Made by a program: the position numbers and the translations under genes. Below, one piece after another: positions 35,106-41,076 of a stretch of 41,076 nucleotides of DNA (its first letter is position 1; the number at the start of each line of letters is the position of its first letter). Location: positions 1 through 41,076 of the forward strand of contig JADLGL010000115.1 in assembly GCA_020849325.1 (NCBI GenBank), in the 5' to 3' direction. The notes below the pieces were generated by a model, which saw only the letters and a list, made by a program, of their open reading frames with translations, was not told where the DNA came from and did no database searches. Origin of the DNA: Bauldia sp. (GTDB lineage Bacteria; Pseudomonadota; Alphaproteobacteria; Rhizobiales; Kaistiaceae).

Positions 35106-35818
35106 GCCGCGGGGCCTCCGCCGAGAAAACTCCGCGCGACTTCCGGATCGGCGAGGAGTTCGCGGCCCGTGCCAGTGAACAGGTTGCGGCCGCCGGCGAG
35201 GACGAAGCCCCGGCTCGCGATCGCGAGCGCCTGCCGGGCGTTCTGCTCCACCATCAGGATGCCGACGCCGCCCCGGTTGATGGCAACGATGCGCTCGAAG
35301 ATCTCGAGGACGTATTTCGGGCTGAGGCCAGCCGACGGCTCGTCCAGCATCAGGAGCTTCGGCTTCCCCATCAGCGCCCGGCCCATCGCCACCATCTGGC
35401 GCTGGCCGCCCGAAAGTTCGCCGGCCTTCTGGCGGCGCTTCTCCTTGAGCGGCGGGAACATCTCGAACACCGAGGCGAGGGTGTCGCCGTAGGCGTCGGC
35501 GCGGATGAAGGCGCCCATTTCGAGGTTTTCCTGCACCGTCAGCGAGGGGAAGACGTTCTTCTCCTGCGGCACGTAGCCGAGCCCCATCGGCACCAGCGCG
35601 TCCGGCCGCGCATTGGCGATGTCCCGGCCCTCGAACCGGATCGCGCCGGCGGTCACCTTCACGAGGCCGAACACCGCCTTCAGCGTCGTCGATTTGCCCG
35701 CGCCGTTCGGCCCGACGATGACGCCGATATCGGAGGCCGCGATGGCGATGTCGACGCCGTTGAGGATCGGCACCCCGCCATAGCCGCCGACGACGGCGTC
35801 GAGGCTGATGAGGCTCAC
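35102..35818 (-). CDS. livF: ABC transporter ATP-binding protein (LivF)
   Basis: The 238-residue ATPase has Walker A GPNGAGKST, the Q-loop region PQEKNVFPSLTVQENLEMG, signature LSGGQRQ, Walker B LLMLDEPSAGLSP and the H-loop replaced by MVEQNAR as usual for LivF. Its ATG overlaps the livG stop by four bases. Confidence 0.95.
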   Translation of the reverse strand: MSLISLDAVVGGYGGVPILNGVDIAIAASDIGVIVGPNGAGKSTTLKAVFGLVKVTAGAIRFEGRDIANARPDALVPMGLGYVPQEKNVFPSLTVQENLEMGAFIRADAYGDTLASVFEMFPPLKEKRRQKAGELSGGQRQMVAMGRALMGKPKLLMLDEPSAGLSPKYVLEIFERIVAINRGGVGILMVEQNARQALAIASRGFVLAGGRNLFTGTGRELLADPEVARSFLGGGPAA

Positions 35819-36600
35819 GCCGGCTCCTCCAGCGGCGTGCCGAAATAGGCCTCCACGATGCGCGGATCCTGCCGGAGCGCGGCGAGCGGGCCCTCGGCCA
35901 GCACGGTCCCCTGCGCCATAACGATCACCGGGTCGCAGAGCCGCGCGATCAGGTCCATGTCGTGCTCGATGACGAAGAAGGTGTAGCCGAGCTCGCGGTT
36001 CATCCGCTCGACGTTCCCCGCCAGCGCATGAAGGAGCGTTCGGTTCACGCCGGCGGCGACCTCATCGAGAAGAACCGCCTTCGCATCGACCATCATCGTC
36101 CGGCCGAGCTCGAGGAGTTTCTTCTGGCCGCCGGAGAGATTGCCGGCGAGTTCGTCGCGCACCTTCGCAAGGCCGAGGAAGTCGATCACCTCCAGCGCGC
36201 GCCGCCGGGTTTCGACCTCGCCCGCAACCACCTCGCGGCGGCGGACCCAGGTCTTCCAGAGGCTCTCGCCCGGCTGCCGCGGCGGAACCATCATGAGGTT
36301 CTCGACCGCGGTGAGATGGCTGAATTCGTGGGCGATCTGGAACGTCCGGAGAAGGCCTTTCCCGAACAGTTCGTGCGGCGGAAGGCCGGTGACGTCCTCG
36401 CCGTCGAAGATCACCGAACCCGTGTCGGGCTTCAGGAGGCCGGCGACGATGTTGAAGAGCGTCGATTTTCCCGCGCCGTTCGGCCCGATCAGCCCGGTGA
36501 TCGAGCCGCGCGCCACGGACAGTGAACAGTCACTGACCGCGGCAAGCCCGCCGAAGCTCTTGCCGACCGCGCGAACGTCGATGACCAGGTCTGCAGCCAA
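35815..36600 (-). CDS. livG: ABC transporter ATP-binding protein (LivG)
   Basis: The 261-residue ATPase has Walker A GPNGAGKST, the LivG-type RTFQIAHEFSHLTAVENLM segment, signature LSGGQKK, a Walker B region (KAVLLDEVAAGVN) and FFVIEHDMDLI. In Walker B the usual Glu-Pro is Glu-Val, which is a common LivG variant. The start is TTG at 36600, supported by GAGGGGG about 8 bases upstream. It is the first gene of the livGFHM operon and is divergent from the methyltransferase/molybdate operon. Confidence 0.93.
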   Translation of the reverse strand: MAADLVIDVRAVGKSFGGLAAVSDCSLSVARGSITGLIGPNGAGKSTLFNIVAGLLKPDTGSVIFDGEDVTGLPPHELFGKGLLRTFQIAHEFSHLTAVENLMMVPPRQPGESLWKTWVRRREVVAGEVETRRRALEVIDFLGLAKVRDELAGNLSGGQKKLLELGRTMMVDAKAVLLDEVAAGVNRTLLHALAGNVERMNRELGYTFFVIEHDMDLIARLCDPVIVMAQGTVLAEGPLAALRQDPRIVEAYFGTPLEEPA

Positions 36601-36839
36601 CCACGAGCCCCCTCACGGTGGCGAGGCGCCCCCGCCATAACTGCCGGCCCCACCGCATCAGGCCACGCCGTGGCGCGGCGGTCAACGGAGAGCGCCGCCG
36701 GGGCATGACCCGAAGCAGAGATGCCGGCCGTCGGAAGAACATGCTCCGCTGTCGTCCCGGTTCACGCCGGATCCGAGACCCTTCGTCGTTTGCTCGCCGG
36801 CAACAGCGCGACAACACGCCCCTTGCGCCTGACGGCGAT

Positions 36840-36863
36840 CGATATTCCCATACGTACATATCG
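36840..36863. promoter_or_regulatory. Candidate molybdate-responsive (ModE/Mop-type) operator
   Basis: CGATAT (36840-36845) and ATATCG (36858-36863) form a perfect inverted repeat with a 12-base spacer, 17 bases before the first gene of the putative molybdate operon. The A+T-rich half sites flanked by CG resemble the Mo-box bound by ModE-type regulators. No ModE gene is in the window. Confidence 0.45.
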
Positions 36864-36879
36864 GGTCGTGGAGGACGGC

Positions 36880-37365
36880 ATGACCGGTAAGGCCTCTGCA
36901 AGCAGCGAATTGTCCGACGTCCGGCCGGGCGAGGTCGTCGTGGATCTGCCGTCCGAAGCGGACGCCCACATCTACTTCATCGGCAGGATCGCGACGCCAT
37001 GGACGCGGCGGGCCGACTGCCCCCGCAAAGGCGATCCGGACAACGGGCCGCCCTGCCGCGTCGCGATCGATCCGCGCTGGGCCGACGCTTTGGCGGGCCT
37101 CGAAGGCACCGAGAGGGTCCAGGTGCTCTACTGGATGGACCGCGCCCGGCGGGATCTCGTGCTGCAGAGCCCGGCGCATGACGGCACCACGCGCGGGACT
37201 TTTGCCCTCCGCTCGCCGAACCGACCCAACCCGATCGCCTCGTCCATCGTGCGGCTCATCGCCATCGAGGGAACGACGCTCGTCGTGCGCGGGCTCGACT
37301 GCCTCGACGGCACGCCGGTCGTCGACGTGAAGCCCGAGCACTGCGTCGGCGCGGAGCCACAATAG
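36880..37365 (+). CDS. TrmO/TsaA-family SAM-dependent tRNA methyltransferase
   Basis: The 161-residue protein matches the TsaA/TrmO family, whose studied member N6-methylates t6A37 in tRNA-Thr using a beta-barrel SAM site. Seen here: IGRIATPW, the signature FALRSPNRPNPIASSIV and LDCLDGTPVVDVKP. It lacks the C-terminal extension of E. coli TrmO, so the substrate may differ; such short members are often found beside metal transport genes. GGAGG is 5 bases before the ATG. The transporter genes follow after 14 bases, suggesting an operon with them. Confidence 0.85.
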   Translation: MTGKASASSELSDVRPGEVVVDLPSEADAHIYFIGRIATPWTRRADCPRKGDPDNGPPCRVAIDPRWADALAGLEGTERVQVLYWMDRARRDLVLQSPAHDGTTRGTFALRSPNRPNPIASSIVRLIAIEGTTLVVRGLDCLDGTPVVDVKPEHCVGAEPQ

Positions 37366-37379
37366 GAAAGGATCAGAAG

Positions 37380-38411
37380 ATGACGTTCACCCGACGCATC
37401 CTGTTGCGCCTCGCCGGCGCGCTCGTCGCAGTACCGCTGGCCCTCGGCGCCGCGGCCGAAGCGCGAACCGTCACGGATTCCGCCGGCCGCGCGGTCGAGA
37501 TACCGGACGTCGTCACCCGCGTCTTCGCCGCCGGTCCGCCCGCCGCCGTCCTCCTTTACGCCGTGAAGCCCGAAGCCATGATCGGCTGGGTGCGCCAGCC
37601 GCGGCCGCAGGACCTGCCCTTCCTCATCGAGGCCGTCCGCAACCTGCCGACGCTCGGCCAGATCACGGGGGCCGGCGACGTCGTCAATGTCGAGACCATC
37701 GTCGCCGAGCGGCCGGACCTCATCCTCGACTTCGGGACCATCAATGACGGCTATGTCGACCTCGCCAACCGGGTGCAGGCGCAGACCGGGGTGCCGTACA
37801 TCCTGATCGACGGCAGCTTCGCCGCGACGCCCGAAGCGCTGCGCCTCGTCGGCGACATTCTCGGCGTCCCCGCCCAGGGCGAGGCGCTGGCCGCCTATTT
37901 CGAGGCGGCGCTCGCCGAAGTGGACCGGGTGCTCGCGACGGTGCCCGCCGAGGCGCGGCCGCGAATCTACATGGCGCGCGGCGCGACCGGGCTCCAGAGC
38001 GGCACCCGCGGCTCGATCAACATGGCGATCATCGAGCGGGTCGGCGCGGTCAACGTAGTCGACAGCACCGGCGGCGGGCTCGTCACCGTGTCGCCCGAAC
38101 AGGTGATCGCCTGGGCGCCGGACACCATCCTGACGCTCGACGCCACCTTCGCCGGCGAGGTTGCGGGACGGCCCGAATGGCAGACGGTCCCGGCCGTTGC
38201 GAACGGGCGGGTGCTGCTGGCGCCGGACACTCCGTTCGGCTTCCTCGACATACCGCCGTCGCTCAACCGGATCGTCGGTCTCTACTGGTCGCTGACCAAG
38301 CTCTATCCGGATGCCGCCTCGTTCGATCTCCGCGCGAAGATCCGCGAGTTCTACGAGCTCTTCTATCACGTGACCCCGACCGACGGGCAGCTCGACGTCC
38401 TTGTCCGCTGA
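37380..38411 (+). CDS. ABC transporter substrate-binding protein, BtuF/FecB type (probable molybdate/tungstate)
   Basis: The 343-residue periplasmic protein has a signal peptide (MTFTRRILLRLAGALVAV, cleavage near AEA-R) and the two-lobed helical-backbone binding protein pattern: RTVTDSAGRAVEIPDVVTRVFA, VNVETIVAERPDLILDFG and VSPEQVIAWAPDTIL. Members of this class bind siderophores, haem, cobalamin or, in the MolBCA systems, molybdate or tungstate. The last choice is favoured because a molbindin gene closes the operon; this is inference from context. AGGAAAGGA lies about 8 bases before the ATG. Confidence 0.9.
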   Translation: MTFTRRILLRLAGALVAVPLALGAAAEARTVTDSAGRAVEIPDVVTRVFAAGPPAAVLLYAVKPEAMIGWVRQPRPQDLPFLIEAVRNLPTLGQITGAGDVVNVETIVAERPDLILDFGTINDGYVDLANRVQAQTGVPYILIDGSFAATPEALRLVGDILGVPAQGEALAAYFEAALAEVDRVLATVPAEARPRIYMARGATGLQSGTRGSINMAIIERVGAVNVVDSTGGGLVTVSPEQVIAWAPDTILTLDATFAGEVAGRPEWQTVPAVANGRVLLAPDTPFGFLDIPPSLNRIVGLYWSLTKLYPDAASFDLRAKIREFYELFYHVTPTDGQLDVLVR

Positions 38412-39474
38412 GACGTCCGGGGCGCTGGGGGCGGCGACCGCCCCCGGCGCCGCGGCAAGGGATGCGGGCACGGCACGCTATCTCGCCGTTCTCGGTGTTC
38501 TGGCGGCCGTCCTCGTCGTCGTCCTGATCGGGGCGGCGACGCTCGGGCCCTACAGGCTGTCGCCGGCCGAGGTGGTCGGCGCGGTCTGGCGCCGCCTCGC
38601 CGGCCAGCCGGTGGAGCGCGTCGTCGAGACGGTACTGTTCAACATCCGCCTGCCGCGCATCGCGACGGCCGCCCTCGTCGGCGCGAGCCTCGCCGCCGCC
38701 GGCGCGGCCTACCAGTCGCTGTTCCGCAATCCGCTGGTGTCGCCCGACATCCTCGGCGTCTCGACCGGCGCCGGGCTCGGTGCGGTGACGGCGATCCTCC
38801 TGTCGCTGCCGGTGTTCGCGATCCAGCTCTTCGGCTTCGTCGGCGGCGTCGCCACGGTGCTGGTGGTGATGGCGCTGACCGGGTCGCTCCGCGGCGGCAA
38901 CCGGCTTCTGACGCTGGTGCTTTCCGGCATCGTCGTCGGGGCGCTGGCCAGCGCCGCGATCTCGCTGGTGAAGGTTCTGGCCGACCCCTACGACCAGCTT
39001 CCGACCATCACGTTCTGGCTGCTGGGGAGCCTCGCCCGCATCACATCGGCCGATCTCCGGGCGGTGCTGCCGGCGGTCGCGGTCGGCCTCGTGCCGCTCG
39101 TGCTGCTGCGCTGGCGGATCGGGGTGCTATCGCTGGGCGACGACGAAGCGCGGGCGCTCGGCATCGAGCCGTCGCGGCTGCGGCTGATCGTGATCGGCGC
39201 CGCGACGATGGTGACGGCGGCCGTGGTCGCGATCTCCGGCGTCGTCGGCTGGGTCGGGCTGATGGTGCCGCATATGGGCCGCTTCCTCGTCGGCCCGCGC
39301 TTCGACCGGCTGCTGCCGGTCTCCCTTCTGGCCGGCGCGGTCTTCATGGTCGCCGTCGACACGCTCGCCCGTACCATGGCGGCCGTGGAGGTGCCGCTCG
39401 GCATCCTCACCGCGGCACTCGGCGCGCCGCTGTTCGTGGCGCTGCTCGCACGCGGCCGCCGGGTGTGGTCGTGA
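38401..39474 (+). CDS. ABC transporter permease, FecCD/BtuC type
   Basis: The 357-residue inner-membrane protein has about ten hydrophobic helices and FecCD/BtuC signatures: FNIRLPRIATAALVGASLAAAGAAYQSLFRNPLVSPDILGVS, LVLSGIVVGAL, and ISGVVGWVGLMVPHMGRFL. It forms the membrane channel with the ATPase encoded next. The TTG start at 38401 overlaps the binding-protein stop by 11 bases. Its end overlaps the ATPase start (GTGA). Confidence 0.93.
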   Translation: MSAETSGALGAATAPGAAARDAGTARYLAVLGVLAAVLVVVLIGAATLGPYRLSPAEVVGAVWRRLAGQPVERVVETVLFNIRLPRIATAALVGASLAAAGAAYQSLFRNPLVSPDILGVSTGAGLGAVTAILLSLPVFAIQLFGFVGGVATVLVVMALTGSLRGGNRLLTLVLSGIVVGALASAAISLVKVLADPYDQLPTITFWLLGSLARITSADLRAVLPAVAVGLVPLVLLRWRIGVLSLGDDEARALGIEPSRLRLIVIGAATMVTAAVVAISGVVGWVGLMVPHMGRFLVGPRFDRLLPVSLLAGAVFMVAVDTLARTMAAVEVPLGILTAALGAPLFVALLARGRRVWS

Positions 39475-40334
39475 ACGCGCCGGCGCGCCGACCGCCGGTC
39501 GCGCCCGCCACCCCGCCGGCCAAAGTCCTGATCGCGGAACGGCTTGCCATCGGCCATGGGCGGACCGTCATAGCCGCCGACATCGACGTGGCAATTGCCC
39601 GCGGCGAGGTGCTCTGCCTCATCGGCCCGAATGGCAGCGGCAAGACCACGCTGTTCCGGACGCTGCTCGGCCTCCTCCCGGCGCTGTCCGGCGCGGTGAT
39701 GCTCGACGGACGCCCGCTCGCCGCCTTCGGCCGCGCTGCCCTCGCGCGCCGCGTCGCGCACGTGCCGCAGGCCGAGACGAGCGCCTTCGCCTACACCGTG
39801 CTCGACCTCGTGCTGATGGGACGCACGGCCCATCTCGGCCTCTTCGCCACGCCCCGGCCCGCCGACATGGACGCGGCGCTGGCGGCACTCGGGACGCTCG
39901 GCATCGCCGACCTCGCGGGGCGCGACGCCGCGCTCATCTCCGGCGGGCAGCGACAATTGATGCTGATCGCCCGCGCGCTGGCGCAGGATGCCGGCATCCT
40001 GGTCCTCGACGAGCCGACCGCCAGCCTCGACCTCGGCAACCGCGTCCGCGTGCTGACGGAAATCCGCCGGCTTGCCGACCGGGGCATCGCCGTGATCCTC
40101 TCGACCCACGAGCCGGAGCAGGCGCTCGCGATCGCCGATACGGCGGCGATCCTCGCCGGGGGTCGGCTCGTGGCCTCCGGTCGCGTGGCCGAAATCGTCA
40201 CGGCCGAGGCCCTGACCGCCGCCTACGGGACGGCGGTCAGCGTCGAGCATACCGCGGGCGGCCGGCTCGTCGTGGTGCCGGAACTGCCGCCGCGCGGAAC
40301 GGACAGAAGGTCCAGACCGGAGGAAGATCCATGA
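39471..40334 (+). CDS. ABC transporter ATP-binding protein, BtuD/FecE type
   Basis: The 287-residue ATPase has Walker A GPNGSGKTT, VPQAETSAFAYTVLDLVLMGR (Q-loop), signature ISGGQRQ, Walker B ILVLDEPTASLD and the H-loop STHEPEQAL. It drives the FecCD-type permease. GTG at 39471 overlaps the permease stop and fits the family N-terminus; a GTG at 39465 would add two residues. The end overlaps the molbindin ATG (ATGA). Confidence 0.94.
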   Translation: MNAPARRPPVAPATPPAKVLIAERLAIGHGRTVIAADIDVAIARGEVLCLIGPNGSGKTTLFRTLLGLLPALSGAVMLDGRPLAAFGRAALARRVAHVPQAETSAFAYTVLDLVLMGRTAHLGLFATPRPADMDAALAALGTLGIADLAGRDAALISGGQRQLMLIARALAQDAGILVLDEPTASLDLGNRVRVLTEIRRLADRGIAVILSTHEPEQALAIADTAAILAGGRLVASGRVAEIVTAEALTAAYGTAVSVEHTAGGRLVVVPELPPRGTDRRSRPEEDP

Positions 40335-40537
40335 AGATCAGCGCCCGCAACAATCTCAGGGGCCGCATCGTCGACGTCGTGAAGGGCGCCACCACCGCCC
40401 ATGTCCGCATCGACATCGGTGGCGCCGTCGTCACCGCCGCGATCACCAACGAGGCCGTCGACGACCTGAAGCTGAAGGTCGGCGACACCGCCGCGGCGGT
40501 CATCAAGGCCTCGGACGTGATGATCGCCGTCGACTGA
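40331..40537 (+). CDS. mop: Molbindin (Mop-type molybdate-binding protein)
   Basis: The 68-residue protein is a single Mop/TOBE domain: KISARNNLRGRIVDVVKGATTAHVRIDIGG, AAITNEAVDDLKLKVGD and AVIKASDVMIAVD. Molbindins are cytoplasmic oligomers that bind molybdate or tungstate and buffer it. Its overlap with the ATPase gene makes it part of the transporter operon and is the best evidence for the transporter's substrate. AGGAAGA lies a few bases upstream. Confidence 0.94.
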   Translation: MKISARNNLRGRIVDVVKGATTAHVRIDIGGAVVTAAITNEAVDDLKLKVGDTAAAVIKASDVMIAVD

Positions 40538-40600
40538 TGCCCGGAGGGGCCGTTCGCCGCGCAACGCGACGGAACCGGCGCCGATCATGATCGGCCCGGG

Positions 40601-41076
40601 TCAGCCGGCGGCTTGCACGCCGGCGGTGTCGGCGATTCCGGTGTCCACAGAGGACGGCAGGCGGACGGTCACGGCAAGGCCGCCGTCGGGCCGCGGGGCG
40701 AGGGCGAGCGTCCCGTCATGCGCCTCCGCGATGCCCTTCACGATGGCAAGGCCAAGGCCGACGCCGGCGTGGTCGCCGCGGATGCGCCCGGTGCCGCGAC
40801 GGAACGGCTCGGCGAGGGTCGCGACCAGCTGTGGCGTCAGTCTCTCGCCGGTGTTCTCGGCCGTGAGGATCGCGGTGCCGTCGCGGACCCCGGTCCGGAC
40901 CAGGACGGTGCCGCGGTCGGGAAGGTTGTGGACGATCGCGTTGTGGACGAGGTTCGACGTCATCTGGAACAGAAGCGTCGGCGAACCCAGCGTCGGCGCG
41001 GGCTCGCCGGCGGTCTCGATCGTGACGCCGCGCTTGTCGGCCAGCGGCAGGAGCGTCTCGGCGGCCTCCTCGGCGA
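40601..41076 (-). CDS. Sensor histidine kinase, C-terminal part (runs off the window)
   Basis: The visible 157 residues are the end of a histidine kinase ATP-binding (HATPase) domain. The N box is LVHNAIVHNLP, the G1 box is AENTG instead of the usual DNG, and the G2 box is GVGLGLAIVKGIAEAHDG. The phospho-acceptor His lies beyond position 41076, so the sensor part is not visible. The frame continues to the edge without a stop. A perfect 16-bp palindrome (40580-40595) lies between it and the molbindin gene, without a T tract. Confidence 0.9.
   Translation of the reverse strand, partial: AEEAAETLLPLADKRGVTIETAGEPAPTLGSPTLLFQMTSNLVHNAIVHNLPDRGTVLVRTGVRDGTAILTAENTGERLTPQLVATLAEPFRRGTGRIRGDHAGVGLGLAIVKGIAEAHDGTLALAPRPDGGLAVTVRLPSSVDTGIADTAGVQAAG

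Noticed and set aside
40580..40595. Perfect 16-bp palindrome after the molbindin gene as a terminator
   Set aside because: It has no loop of useful size and no T tract on either strand; it may be a protein site, but nothing supports that.

Overview
The window is chromosomal DNA of a GC-rich alphaproteobacterium, most likely of the order Hyphomicrobiales (Rhizobiales). The evidence is the gene order mnmE-mnmG-rsmG-parA-parB with parS sites embedded in mnmG and rsmG, a heparinase II/III gene directly before purH, strong G/C bias at third codon positions, frequent GTG/TTG starts with ATGA/GTGA overlaps, and palindromic intergenic repeats of a type common in that order. The replication origin is probably not far away. 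The species cannot be named from the sequence.

Layout. 1-9734: end of an unidentified gene, a YyaL/SSP411-type thioredoxin-domain protein (minus), the tRNA-modification and chromosome-partition block with two perfect parS sites, then a heparinase II/III-like protein. 9971-12521: purH and a glycerophosphodiester phosphodiesterase, ending at a two-way terminator. 12662-16888: a LysR-type regulator divergent from a tight minus-strand operon (two acyltransferase-like proteins, an isochorismatase-like cysteine hydrolase, an 83-residue protein, a possible 42-residue peptide, and a 2OG-Fe dioxygenase of the free-amino-acid hydroxylase type). 16935-18930: a thioredoxin-like protein and a secreted protein with an internally duplicated Cys-pair domain. 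19102-23220: a PQQ dehydrogenase with the Asp-X-Asp lanthanide signature, preceded in its operon by a beta-propeller/cytochrome c fusion and divergent from a MarR regulator, with related inverted repeats at both promoters.

23451-29802 is a translationally coupled six-gene operon: PqqD-like protein, HprK-like kinase, glycosyltransferase, class-B asparagine synthase, two more glycosyltransferases. It combines parts known from lasso-peptide-type pathways with glycan assembly genes, but no precursor peptide or leader protease is visible. Together with the LysR/2OG-Fe operon it is the best candidate for an undescribed pathway.

29877-36600: a small secreted protein, a branched-chain amino-acid-type ABC binding protein, a less GC-rich island (winged-helix protein whose start codon sits inside a perfect 14-bp inverted repeat, two odd tRNA genes and a strong terminator), then livG-livF-livH-livM on the minus strand. 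36880-40537: a TrmO/TsaA-family methyltransferase gene leads a BtuCDF-type ABC transporter operon ending in a molbindin gene, so the transporter is probably for molybdate or tungstate; a Mo-box-like palindrome lies just upstream. The window ends inside a histidine kinase gene on the minus strand.
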